64,000 nucleotides of DNA from Dimargaris cristalligena (taxonomy: Eukaryota; Kickxellomycota; Dimargaritomycetes; Dimargaritales; Dimargaritaceae). A program made the position numbers and the translations under genes. The stretch is taken from NCBI GenBank assembly GCA_027576995.1, contig JANBQC010000015.1, forward strand, positions 1 to 64,000, written 5' to 3'. A model generated the notes under the pieces. It was given only the letters and a program-made list of their open reading frames with translations. It ran no database searches and was not told where the DNA came from. Shown here piece by piece: positions 35,632-47,489 of the stretch. The first letter of the stretch is position 1, and each line of letters starts with the position of its first letter.

Positions 35632-36280
35632 TAGCCTAGTTTACTATGAAATGCCACAGGTTGAGTATCGTCGAGGTTATCTCAGCGATATCCATTGACC
35701 GATCGACTCTCACCGTCCATTATATATAAGTCTGACTACCCTGTATTAACCCGTGGACTGTATTTCAGATTTGCCAAATCGTCACCACTACCCACTATCG
35801 CTGCTCCTTTTCTTGCCCGTTTTTTCCAACCCTCCCTCCTCCAACTTCTATGTACTGATTATTATTATTATTTTGGTGTCCCCATCAAATAGGTTCCAAT
35901 CCATGGTCACTTTCAGCGGCCTCCTCAACGCCCTCGATGGCGTGGCCTCGTCCGAAGAGCGGATCATTCTCATGACCACCAACCATATCGAACTGCTCGA
36001 CCAAGCCCTCATTCGACCCGGCCGGGTGGACATGAAGGTCTATCTGGGGGACGCCACGCCCCATCAGATCCGGCGTATGTTCCTGCGGTTCTATGAGGGG
36101 AAGACCGACTTGGCCGATGACTTCGTCGCGGCCTTGGAGGGTAAACCACCCGTTAGTACTGCGCAGCTCCAAGGTCATTTCGTGACTTACAAGGCTGACC
36201 CATGGGCAGCCGTAAAATGCGTCAGCCAGCTGTTCCATAATTCGCTGGGATCCCCTGCCCAACCGGTTACCCATGCGTAA
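34683..36280 (+). CDS. BCS1: mitochondrial AAA chaperone Bcs1
   Basis: Two exons (34683-35581 and 35893-36280) encode 428 residues. The splice joins QEG to [16 protein letters not shown], as in the family. An N-terminal transmembrane segment (residues ~13-34) and basic stretch match the internal import signal of Bcs1. The BCS1_N domain follows, then the AAA module: Walker A GPPGSGKT (232-239), Walker B LMLLEDVD, sensor and Arg finger in [19 protein letters not shown]. Bcs1 moves folded Rieske protein across the inner membrane to complete respiratory complex III. The 311-nt intron has donor GTAAGT, acceptor TAG and a (CT)15 tract near its 5' end. The protein is slightly shorter than yeast Bcs1, but all motifs are intact. 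Confidence 0.95.
35599..35628 (+). repeat. (CT)15 microsatellite in BCS1 intron
   Basis: A perfect CT dinucleotide run starting 17 nt after the donor GT. Confidence 0.95.
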
Positions 36281-37416
36281 ATAGAACCAATTAACGTTAT
36301 TCGAGTCTGACTGACGATAGCCAGATGCCCCACTATGGCCGGCATTTTAGAAAATTGATTTTAGGACCTCTCGTGCGTTTCCCCTAGTTTATTTGCCATG
36401 TACAAAAAAAAAATAACATAAATTACACGATTTTAGTAGGTTTTCTCTCGGGTCAGCCGAAATCCATTAAAGGAATCGTGTACGAGTCTAACTGATTATG
36501 GCAATGGCGCAATGAAGGCCCCGGATGCTCACACACTTCATTATCTGACACTGTATTTTCTAATGGAACTATCCGCATGAGTCGCGGGCCATTACCTGTA
36601 TTTGAGCCGTGTTACAGGCAGGTAAAATAGCATATGGGTGAAATTCGGCCCAGCTATATAAGGGTTTACATTATACGCGTATGGGAAAATATATGGGAAA
36701 TGTATTTTTAGCTAGTAATAGTGGCCGAATCTAATGGATTTTTCGTTATACAGCTTGGATGAACTTCTCCCGTATTGTACAGAGGTGGGGCTACGGAGTC
36801 AGATACAAGCTAAACCTACGTTGAAGATCCATGAATTGTGGTTATTAAAGGCCGTACACATCGGAACAAAGCCGTTAATCGAACATCCCTAAGCCAATAG
36901 TAGGGACTAATAGGGAGGTCAAGAAAAGTGGAAATGGAAGAGGATAGTTGTGGGCGGAGAGTCGCTCTCTATTACCCTTTGATTCGTTTTCCGAGCAACC
37001 TAGTGTCACCACGCCTCCCCCTATAAATTCTTCACCCGCTGTATAACACGTTCTATTCGGCTATTCGTCAGTTCGCGAGGCACGCGACTGTCAGGGTCTA
37101 TAGCTAAGTCCCCCCCAGTTTACCAAGAAGGACCCACCCCCACCAGCTTGGTTCTATTAAACGGCCCGTTGTCACCATTTCTTTGCATTTGGTATTTCTA
37201 GCCACCAATTTTGGGGTACCTTTAGTTTGTGCATTGCCCAATTAACCTGCCGTAGGCCATTTTTGACAACGTTCTCCGCCTCGGCTCATTCTGTATTATT
37301 AATTCACTTCACCCAGCCCTCCGCAGTTTCCCCATTGCCTCGGGCCCTGTCCCCCTCCCCCTTATCGCACTAGTTCACGCTATTCCTTAGATTTCCTCCT
37401 CATCCTTAAACCGAGT
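36281..37416. other. BCS1-SEN2 spacer with a TIR element
   Basis: The BCS1 3' flank includes an A9 run. A TIR element lies at 36631-36776, and a C/T-rich leader before SEN2 starts around 36.97 kb. Confidence 0.6.
36631..36776 (+). mobile_element. 146-bp TIR element (MITE-like)
   Basis: The left end is CATATGGGTGAAATTCGGCC. Its last 39 bases before the final six are identical to those of the copy at 56951-57096 (up to GATGAACTTCTCCC). The element ends CGTATT. No coding capacity. Confidence 0.8.
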
Positions 37417-38795
37417 ATGTCACGATCCACGGGCCATAAAAAGAACCAAAAGGGGCCACTACCGTCCCAGGGGCTACTAACTCTCATCCGCGCCACTCCA
37501 ACTCCACTTAAATTCCGGGCCCAGTTGCATGCCGCCGGGGGACCGGTCAGCGTGACCATCGCCCCCGATTTCGACCCCCTTGCCGCGTCCTATCTCTGGT
37601 CGAATGGGTGTTTCGGCAAAGGCAGTCTGTCCCGGAGTGAAGCCACCTGGTGGTGTCGGGAACTGAATCGGGCCCGGTTGTACGCATTTATCGAGGCCGA
37701 AGCCAAGTCCGCTGCAGGTACGGTATAATTTCTTAAGGTTACCGGGTGGGACGTTTTATTTGGGGTGTTTTTATTTATTTATTAGGTGGAATGCCCTCCT
37801 CCCCCGGGCCCCATTTATAAAGGCCATGCTTGACATGTCGAACTGGACGAGACCACTTAGTAACTTACGACCACTCTAATACCTATTCCCTATCTTGCAT
37901 TGCTACTGCAGAGTTATCGCCCGGGTTGTCCGTCAAAAACCTAGCACCCGAGGACATTACCTTTCTACGCCGCCGGTCCCGGAAACTCCGCAAGCGGATG
38001 CGTCTAGGTGGGGATGCCAATACCTCCCCGACCGATAGCGATTCCAACTACTCAAGCGGACCGACCGGGTCCGGGTCTGGGTCGGGCTCCGGACCGCCTC
38101 CCCCTTTGCACTTGCCCCCCGTGATCCGACCGGAGCTACTGCACCGGGCTATGGAGGTGGTTCATTTGACGAGCGAGGAGACACTGTTTCTCCAGTGGGC
38201 CCTGGCGGTCCTGCAGGTCTACCGGCTGGACCGGAGCCTCGTATCCACCCCGGCTCTCTGGGGGACCCTGCTGCGGGCGAATCAGGGCGATCCCCTAGAT
38301 CCGGACAATCCCTTTTTGGTTCGCTATGCGGCCTATCATTATTATCGGAGTCGGGGGTGGGTGATTCGGTCCGGCTTAAAATTCGCCTGTGACTATGTAC
38401 TCTACAAACAGGGGCCGGCGTACCAACATTCCCTGTTCACAGTGCTGGTCGTTCCCGTCCGATCCGCCAGCCCCTCACCAACCGCATTATCATCCGCACC
38501 AGCTCTAGCACCAACAGCAACAGCAACATTAACACCAGCATCGTTACCAGCATCCTCGTCCACGGCCAATCCTTCGCCACATTCAACCTCATCCAGCCAA
38601 CTTAGCTGGGAGCAAATTATTACGGCTAACCGGCTTAGCTCGCAGGCCCAGAAGAAGGTGATTATATGCTACGTTACAATCCCGCCATTGCGGGACTCGT
38701 CCCCGATGTCGATGGACGATATGGCCTCCGTGTTGAATCAATATCGCATGACCGAACTGCAGGTGGAGCGGTGGATCCCCGAGCGGACGCGATGA
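37417..38795 (+). CDS. SEN2: tRNA-splicing endonuclease catalytic subunit Sen2
   Basis: Exons 37417-37717 and 37912-38795 join across a 194-nt intron (donor GTACGG, acceptor CAG) to give 394 residues, close to yeast Sen2. The N-terminal part has the conserved WSNGCFGKGSLSRSEATW region. The C-terminal nuclease fold reads NPFLVRYAAYHYYRSRGW, then SGLKFACDYVLYKQGP. Catalytic candidates are Tyr265, His273 (YQHS) and Lys348/349 (QKKVIICYV), and it closes with RWIPERTR. With Sen34, Sen15 and Sen54 it excises tRNA introns; Sen2 cuts the 5' splice site. A Ser/Thr/Ala/Pro-rich insert, partly encoded by CAG/CAC-like trinucleotides, widens the His-Lys spacing to about 75 residues. The Gly-Ser stretch around 140-150 is another low-complexity linker. 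Confidence 0.93.
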
Positions 38796-39075
38796 TGGGT
38801 GGCTTGTCGTTTCGAGAGACCCTGGTTGAATTCGCGAAAGGCCGCCCATTAGATGGTTGTATTTAAGAAAATATAGATAATAAAAACTTTCAGGTCATTT
38901 CGCGTGTTGGGGTTTGGTAATAGTGGCCTATGGTTAGGGCGGGGGTATTATTGGGGATGGGATGTTCCCAGTGGGATTCATGATTGATGGCTAAAAGTCC
39001 ATACATATCATGCCAGCCCTAATGTGGGATTAGTGAGGCATTCCCTTGACTTAAAAAATGCTTTAATTAATCGAT

Positions 39076-39150
39076 CATATGGGAGAAGTTCATTCAGGCT
39101 GTATAATGAAAAATCCATTGGATGAGGCCATACTGGTGACCATGGGGGTT
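39076..39150 (-). mobile_element. partial TIR element (MITE-like)
   Basis: In plus orientation it reads CATATGGGAGAAGTTCATTC, then GCTGTATAATGAAAAATCC and TGGATGAGGC. This is the reverse complement of the right end of the 56951 copy. The opposite terminus is not clear. Confidence 0.7.
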
Positions 39151-40967
39151 TAGTCAGCTCCGCAGATCCCGTTGGATATTTTCGATAGGTGGGGTATACC
39201 ACACCTTCCGCCATCAAATACAAGAGGATGATTGTGGGTCATGTCTGCCCTTGCAAAACGCGGAGTAGGTTGGTGATTTAACCGGCGGTTTATTGGCACT
39301 GGCACTAATCCTGACTGGTGTGGCCCAAACTAGTCCGCCTGGTAAGCGAATTAAACAGCCTCCTTGGCACTATTTTTGAATGGCCCACAGCTCCAATCAC
39401 CATTACGGGCTATACAATCCCACCCAGGTCAATTCAGTCCATCATCCTTGATTAAGACTAAACACTACTGATGCAGTGTGCGATCTGAGGAGCGCAGATA
39501 GATGGTACTGGAAGGTTTGCTATCTCCTATTTTTAAAAGCACAACGCGGGGGAGGGCTAAGTTCCCTCAGTGGCCTGTAATAAGCAGCCAGAGCTTTTAG
39601 CAATTGGGTCAACTAGCGTAGGTCACATTTAATCTCCCCTGGAACTGAATAGACATGTACTCCGCCAGGGCTATTATTGGCCATGGAGTCGCTGACATTC
39701 CCACATGAACGGGCTTGTTGGTTGCGCCGCAGCACGTTGAGGAGAAGATGACATCAGCCAGGCCGCTCAGGGGCGGAGGTCTCAATTAAGCATGGCAGAG
39801 GGGTTCGATAGAAAGCCTTGTTTGATGGCATCTTCTTCGAAGAGGGAACGTGGGCAGCAAGACTTACGGACGAACCACATTGCCTGTTGCCGGTTTACTA
39901 GGCCAGGTGTGTAGGTCTGAGAACCGTAGGTTTCATTGAACCAGGCTGGCGACCACTACTAATCCTAATAGCCACCAGACCTATAGGACTGGCCTTATTC
40001 GTAGATTATTGGCAAGCCCACTCTGTTAGGTTTACGAGTGGTTGGGTAGAAGAGGAGGAGGTTCACAGTCCTGGGAGAGACCGCTTTTCCAGGCCTGTCC
40101 GCCAATCATCCCACCAAAAAGGTAAACAAACGAAAAGAATGGGGGGATGGAGAGCTACTGATTGCCCCTTGTCCTTCCCAAAAGGACGTACGGGGCAAGT
40201 CCAGGTGGAGCAACCGTAAGCATAAGCCAGCAGACACTCCTTTTGAAACCTTCGCAGGCGAGAGAGACTCCTAGGTAGGTGCTAAAAAAAACACAACAAC
40301 CAGTCAAAGGAACCTATCCCAGGACGGCCTTTTGTTTACGTTTGGTCTCAACGGGATGTGCCCGTTTCCTATGTTTCACGCTTAAGTTCTAATGCGAAGA
40401 ATCCCCCAAACCACTCCGCTTTTTTATGCCGTCAGTTGCCTTTAACTCAGAAAGCTGCCTTATTACGCGTGTTGTTTTTAGGCGTTCACCGGTTCCTTTT
40501 CTCTCTACCCAACCCCCGGTTATACCACTTACTGTGATTGTCTGCCTACCTCATTTCGCGATTCCCAGCGACCCTCGTCCCTTCGACTACTCTATAACCT
40601 GTGCCCCACTCAAAACTCCGACGGGGATACTCACTACGTACGCCTAGGTGCTGCTGACCAGCCCGCTCTGCTTTCACTTAAACACCAGCCCAACCACACA
40701 CACGCACCTGTTGGGTAGAGTTGCCCTTGGCCCACGCTTCCAACGGAGTTATCCGCCGGTGTAAAAAGTATAGAGTTGCGCCAGTGCATATACGCGCCCC
40801 CTGCTGCTTGATTGTCCAGGTGGGTCTTTCGCCCACCTCCTGCCCCGCTCTGGCTATCAGTCCCCACGCCCCTTTTCCAGCCTACCCTGCCTAGCTGGGC
40901 CGAATATCTATTTTACCTTTAATTCGATTTAACTGCCGAGGACAGGTTTCTTAAGCGAGTAATAGTC

Positions 40968-41039
40968 ATAGTAGGAGAGAACGAGAACGAAATAGTAGGA
41001 GAGAACAGGGAATACATAGTAGGAGTGAACGAGAAAGAA
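40968..41039 (+). repeat. 24-bp minisatellite, 3 units
   Basis: Three head-to-tail 24-bp units each begin ATAGTAGGAG(A/T)GAAC; the middle unit differs mainly in its second half. It lies ~385 bases upstream of the IQGAP start codon. Confidence 0.9.
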
Positions 41040-41389
41040 ATCGAGAGAAATACGCCTCCATCACCCGGCCCTGGCCTAGCGACACTCCTATTACTCTATT
41101 CCTCTTTCCATTCGCCCGATCTTCCTGACCTGCCGCTTTTTGAACTCCGCGTTTGACCTTCCAACGCCTACTTTATTTATCTACCGGTGACGCATACAGA
41201 CACATTTCTTTATCATTATTTACTTGTATGCCTAACCTGACCTTGTTGGTCTGAGCCGCCTCCTCCTTCTTTTATATAGATTCTTCTTATTCTTATTCGG
41301 GGCATCCTCTATCACGCCAGCGCCCCGCCCGCCATTCTTCTCGGGTCAGCCCACTTAAAACTCCCTCCTACCGCTGGGCTGCCCCTGTA

Positions 41390-41414
41390 AACACACACAC
41401 ACACACACACACAC
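41390..41414 (+). repeat. (CA)n microsatellite in IQG1 leader
   Basis: An uninterrupted ACAC run of about 25 bases ends 9 nt before ATG 41424, so it would lie in the 5' untranslated region next to the start codon. Confidence 0.9.
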
Positions 41415-41423
41415 CCTTCTACC

Positions 41424-44400
41424 ATGTTACAGGCCATTGACACACTATCCCTAATGACCGGCTCGTCGGGCCAGTCGACCGACCTCCTACAGCCCCCTGA
41501 TTCCCCCGACGTGACCGGTCTCCGGGGCCGCTTTCGCCTCCAGCGGCATACAAGCCAAGAGGGCAGTCCCCGCTACCTGCGCAACGGCAACTGGTGTGAC
41601 CTAGAGCGCCGGAAGCTACAGGCCTACGAGTACCTTTGCCACATTGGGGAAGCCAAGGAATGGATCGAGGCCTGCATTCAAGAGGAGATTCCCGCTGCCG
41701 AGGTCCTCGAAGAAGGCCTACGGGATGGCGTTATCCTTGCCAAACTAGCCCGGACTTTTGACCCCGACTCGGTCCCCCGCATTTTCTCCGCCCCCAAAAT
41801 CCAGTTTCGTCACTCCGACAACATTGTATGCGCCATCAACGCTATCCGCAACGTGGGGCTGCCGAAGCTCTTTCATTTTGAGGTCGTTGATCTTTACGAA
41901 CGCAAGAATATCCCCAAGGTTATTTACTGCATACACGCCCTAAGGTAAGCACCGTCATCTTATTATTATTATTATTATTATTATTATGATTATTCGTCAC
42001 CATACCACATCCTTTTTTAATTTTCTTAGTCTTGCTGATTTTGTATACCCCCCCCACCCGCGTAAATTATATATATTTCCCCTTTCCGCCATTACTATAT
42101 TTATTTATTTTTCATTCAGGGCGAGCCTTTTTCGCTGGTACCTATCCATCTATCTATGTATGGGGGGTCTACCCCAACCTAGACTTCCTACGCCTCCATC
42201 TGCCAACCCTATTCTGGAAATTGATGAATCAGTACATCCTGCTTTATGATAATCAACAGAGGGCGCCAATTATTTTTTTACCCCGAAGCACTGTTTGCAT
42301 AGCTTCATGGTCTTTCTAATAGGGGCTATAACACCCGATCTCCATGGGATCGACACTTATATTATTATTATTATACTTCGGAATCAATCCCATACCATGG
42401 GATATTGGAATTGGCTTGTGGAGTATTAAATATGGAGAGGAGATAGCCTGATTGTCTGGTGTAGTAGATACTCCACCTGACTTCTCTCATCTGCAGGTTG
42501 TCCATTGTAGAGGTATACCCCACCCAATGTCTATCCCCAACCCACTAACTAGACCTTATACTTTACCATCATACCATGTCCTGTCTCCACCCCTAGTCAT
42601 TTCCTAGCCCGCCAAAATCTGGCCCCTCACATCAAGAACCTCTTTGGTTATCTACAGTTTACTGATGAGCAACTGGCAATCACACAACAGGAACTCGCCA
42701 ACGTTGGATACTCCATGCCCGCATTTAAGAACCTATCGACTGCCATGACCGGCCACACGGATGCCAACCAGCCCCTTACCGAAGAAGGCCAAGCCAAGTT
42801 ACAATGGGAAAAACAAATCGATATCGTGATCCAGTTCCAGGCCCACGCCCGGCGCCAGTTAGCTAAGCAAGAGGCCGCGGCCCGCCGGCAGGCCCAGAGC
42901 TATACCCGGCTGGTCAACCGCGTCACCCAAATCCAGGCTCTGGTCCGCGGCTACATCGCCCGCCGGCAGCTCCAAGACGCCCGGCTGCAAAAACATTACA
43001 CCGACCATCTCCCCCAGGTCATTAGGGCCCAGGCCCTCGTGCGCGGCTTTTTGGCTCGCCGCCTGGCGGAGTACCTTCTGTTGGACAGAAAATGCAAGCT
43101 CATGCGTAACCAAGAACGCCAGGCCTATACGGACAAGGTTACCAAGGCCCAAGCCGTCGTTCGCGGTTTTTTAGCCCGTCGTCAGTGCGACCGAATTCGC
43201 CAGCACGACCAGTTCATCCGGGGTATTACTCGGGCCCAGGCTGTCGTCCGCGGTAACATAGCCCGCCGGGAATATCGGGTCCTCCAAGACCAACGCGACT
43301 TGGAACGTAAAGTTATCCTAATCCAAACCCATGTACGCGGGATGCTGGCCCGCCGCGAGTTCCGTGTTCGGCGGGACCATCACCGACTCGACTGCACCAT
43401 CATTCAGATCCAGGCCCGTGTGCGTGGTATGCTGGAACGTCGCCGGTATGGTGAGATGCGCCGCCGGTTCCATCGCTTTTTAGAAGGACTTGTGGTGGCC
43501 CAGGCACTGGTCCGGGGGCACCTGGCCCGTCGTGGTGTCGTTATTCTGGCTCAGGAACGGGAGAAGGACGAGCAGGATATTATCCGCTGTCAGGCCATTG
43601 CCCGGGGTTTTCTAGCTAGGAAGATTTACAGTCGTCTGCGGGCGGAACACCGAGATTACGTTCGCCGTATTACCCAACTGCAAGCCCTCGCTCGCGGTGT
43701 GCTGGCCCGGCGCCTGTTCTCTTCCATGCTCGTCGAATCCATCCAAACCGTGGAGCAGGTCACCAAGGCCCAAGCCCTCGTACGGGGCTGGCTAGCCCGG
43801 CGGAGGTTCCACTCCCGAGTCAAAATGCATCGCCGCCGGAACGACGCTGCGGTGAAGATCCAGTCCTGCACCCGCAAGTACCTCTCCCACCTTAACCAGC
43901 AGCGGCGCATGGAACATTTCGAAAAGCACATCCCCACTATCATTCAGATCCAAAGCATGTTTCGGGCCAAGCGGGCCGGTAAGGCCTACCGTACCCTGGC
44001 TCTGGAGAAGAACCCGCCCGTTGCTACTATGCGGAGTTTCGTCTACCTTTTGGACGACAGTGACCAGGATTTCGAAGAGGAGCTTGAACTGGAGCGGCTA
44101 CGTCAGCAAGCCGTTCGGCGTATCCGGGACAACCACCAGACCGAGAATGTGCTTAATGACCTGGATATCAAGATTGCACTGCTGGTCAAGAATCGCATTA
44201 CCCTTGAGGAGCTCATCAAGACCTCCCGCTACAAGTTTCTGGATGACCACCGTTACTTGTCCGTGACGGGGGGTGGGCTTGGTTCTTCCTTCAGCAGCAG
44301 TGGACTGGGTAATCATAGCTCTCTGTCCCCTTTTATCAACGGCTCAGCGACCGGAACCTGGAATTCGCTCTACCACCTCGATAAGGATTCCCGGCGCCGG

Positions 44401-46680
44401 TTGGAGAGTTACCAGCACCTCTTTTATTTGCTTCAAACCCAGTCCATCTACCTAGCCCGGCTCTTATTCGCCCTCAATAAGAGTCCCCTCGGCGAGAAGA
44501 ATAAGAAATTCATGGAAACCGTGGTCCTGTCCCTGTTTGGTTTTGCCCAAAACGCCCGTGAAGAGTACCTCCTACTTAAGCTCTTCAAGACCGCCATTGA
44601 CCAAGAGATTGATTCCATTGCTGGTATTCACGAGTTCCTACGCGGCAACCCAGTATTCATCAAGCTTGCTGTCCATCACAACCGCGGTGCGAAGGAGCGC
44701 AAGTATTTGCGTGAATTGCTGCAGCCCCTGGTTCTGCAGGTCATTGAGGACCCCACTTTAGATCTGGAATCCGACCCTCTGGTTATCTACCGCGGTCTAA
44801 TCCGGGAGGAAGAGTCCCGGACGGGTATGCGCAGTCTGCGTCCGTACGACATTTCGCGGGAGGAGGCCCTCAATGATATGGAAACCCGTACCACCCTGAT
44901 TAAACACCTCCAACAGCTCCGCACCATTACCGACCAATTCATCGAGGCTATTCTGTCGTCCCTGGACCAGATGCCCTACGGTATCCGTTACATCGCCCGC
45001 GAACTGCAACACGCACTTATGGAAAAGTTCCCCCACGAGCGCGAGAATACCGTGATGAAAGTGGTGGGTCATCTCGTTTACTACCGGTACATTAACCCGG
45101 CTATCGTGGCCCCCGACTCATTCGATGTGGTCGAAAGTGTGATTAACCCGCTGCAGCGTAAAAATTTGGCCGAAATTGCGAAGATGCTTAACCAGGTCTC
45201 GGTCGGTAAACTGTTCAGTGACGACAACATGTTCTTACAACCGTTGAATAACTACGTGGCCTACACATCGGAACGGTTCGCCCAGTATTCGTACGCCGTC
45301 ACCAATGTCATGGATCCCGATACCTATTTCCAAATTGACGAGTTCTCCGATTTGACCCAGACCCACAAGCCCGTGATCTACATGTCGCCCCAGGAGGTGT
45401 TCACGATGCACCAGGCCTTAGAGGATAACATCGAGGTCCTAGCCGCCTCGCCCGAAGACCCCCTCCGAATCATTCTGCACGATCTTGGTCCTGCCCCCGC
45501 CGTCCGGTCGGAGTTCAAGTCGACCCCTGGCAATGAAATCTCCCTCGCCTTGACCGACCGGTTTGCCGATAGCAATATCAAGGACCACGAGTCGGTCATC
45601 AAGCATCTATTTGTGGAGACTAAGCGGTACATCCTGTACATTATTCGGGTACAGAGTGGGCGTAGCCTACTGGATATTCTGGAGAAGCCTGTGAGCGATT
45701 GGGATGAGCGGCGTTTCCGGGACATTATCAAGCGGGAAGAGATTCGCAAGCAGCAGCAGCAATCCGGCTTTTCGGGCGACCGTTCGGGGAACATGGCCTC
45801 GCACTTTACTGGAATGCCGGGCCAGCACAGCGGAATGGGTGGTCCCCATCCGTCATTCGGCATCTCAGGCTTCGGTCCCAGTGGGTTCGACGGTGTCAAG
45901 GGGGGAATCAACGCAGCCTCAGGCGGTTCGTTTGCGATGGACAACTCGACGATGTACTCCGGTATGTCGCGGGCCTCGTCTTCGCTCAAGGGACTGCTGG
46001 ACCTTAGTGCTCTGACCTTCAACTCCCTCAAGAAAATGACACTGATTCATATGGCCAAGCTCGAGAGTGAAGGCCAAGTACTGAAGGCCGACGGCTACCA
46101 GGCTATGCTTAACTCCATCGCCACTGATATTCGGAACAAGCACCGCCGGCGGGTCCAGCGGACCCAGGAGTTGCTTAAGATCCGCCAGACCCTGGTCAAC
46201 CTGGCCGAGAAGTCGGGGTACCTGGATGACCAGAAGAAGACCTATCTGGACTACATTCACAGCTGCATTCAGCAGCTGAGCCACAGTAAAGACCGCAAGG
46301 CGCGCACGGTTCTGCCTTTCACGCGCCAGTACTTCCACCTCCGTGATCTCCAGCGGACGGGCAAGGTCCCCCAGTTCGGTTCGTACAAGTACACCGCCGA
46401 AAAACTCTACCAGAAGGGAGTGATTGTGGCCATTGACGGGTACAATCCTCGGCAATTCGATAAGATTACCTTGGTCATTTCGTCGGACGTCGCCGGGGTG
46501 TTTGGGATTGAAGTGTCGCTGCTGGGTATCAAGATGCCCGGGGGTGAGATGGAAATCCGGCTGGAAGACCTCCTGCAGTACCAGTTCAATAACACGCCCG
46601 TCATTTCTATTTTCGATGGTGCGGTGCGGGTGAATGTAAACTTGCTCGTGTTTTTGATCAACCGAAAGTTTTACCGGTAG
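41424..46680 (+). CDS. IQG1: IQGAP-type scaffold (Iqg1/Rng2 family)
   Basis: Exons 41424-41944 and 42597-46680 give 1534 residues. The junction AG|T restores ALSHFLARQNLAPH, and the 652-nt intron is long for this window. Order of domains: calponin-homology domain (~68-185, actin binding); about 13 IQ motifs (~247-640, mostly of the form Q-A-x-V-R-G-x-L-A-R-R, for calmodulin or myosin light chains); a RasGAP-like domain (~780-1090) with YYRYINPAIVAPDSFD; a linker rich in Gly/Ser/Met; and a RasGAP_C domain (~1412-1534) ending VNVNLLVFLINRKFYR. The catalytic Arg finger expected of true RasGAPs is not apparent in the HHNRGAKERKYL segment, as in IQGAPs that bind Rho-family GTPases without stimulating hydrolysis. 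It probably organises the cytokinetic actin ring. A WW domain is absent, as in fungal Iqg1. Confidence 0.95.
41961..41987 (+). repeat. (ATT)n microsatellite in IQG1 intron
   Basis: A trinucleotide run just inside the intron; a second, shorter ATT cluster lies at ~42358-42376. Confidence 0.9.
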
Positions 46681-47489
46681 GCGGGCGGTTGGCGCATTGA
46701 TATCATAACCCTCCCTCCTCCTCGTTCCCTACTATTCAATCCAATTAGCAGAACAATCCACTTGGTGCTTTTGGTCTTCTGCTATATTTTTTTTTACAAT
46801 ACGTTTGAATTCTCTTATTCTACTGTTTTTCTATATATATATATATATTGTTATCTTTGATTACTTCAGTGGTTGTAATTTTGGCCCCCCAATGGCATGG
46901 CTCGTTTTGTGTGTAAAAAACCTTGGCTGCTTTGCTTTGACGGGGGCAATATATATTTGTTTATGTGTACTTATGCACCTGTTTCTACATTCTATATCGC
47001 TTCGTTATCCCTCCCCCCACTAACTCACTCTCATATTGCAATTACTTTTAATTTACACTTCATTTTGCATTAGCCTGAAGGGACTCTGGCTGTTTAATTA
47101 TCCCAGGCATGTTTATTACTCTTCAGTTAATCCTGTAACTGTTAAGGTGTTTTATTGTTTGAGTTTGTTTTCGTTGATCATTTTTATATATTCCACCTTT
47201 GGCATATACGAGCAGCAGCTGCAGTGCCAGAACAAATAAATGGTTTATATATTTATTTGCCTTATATATCTATATATTTTTTTATATAAAAATTTGCAGT
47301 GAATATCCTCTGAGATGTACCCCTATTTTTCAATACATTGTACAACATCAAAAATTTATTGAAACTAGGCCTAAGGGTGTGTGACACAGTCTATGGTAGA
47401 GGGATGTATACCAATTTGTATCCCACATACATACCATTCATAGATACAACGCAGGGTAGAGTAGAGTGGGGTAGGGATGGAGATTTAAG
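46681..47489. other. convergent 3' flanks of IQG1 and Osh4-like gene
   Basis: AT-rich, with a TA microsatellite at 46832-46848 and several T-runs suitable for 3' processing on both strands. No coding signal. Confidence 0.6.

Larger units (their letters stand above)
38796..41423. other. SEN2-IQG1 spacer
   Basis: It contains a partial TIR element near 39076, a 24-bp minisatellite (40968-41039) and a C/T-rich leader before the IQGAP gene ending in a CA microsatellite. No gene is recognisable. Confidence 0.55.
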
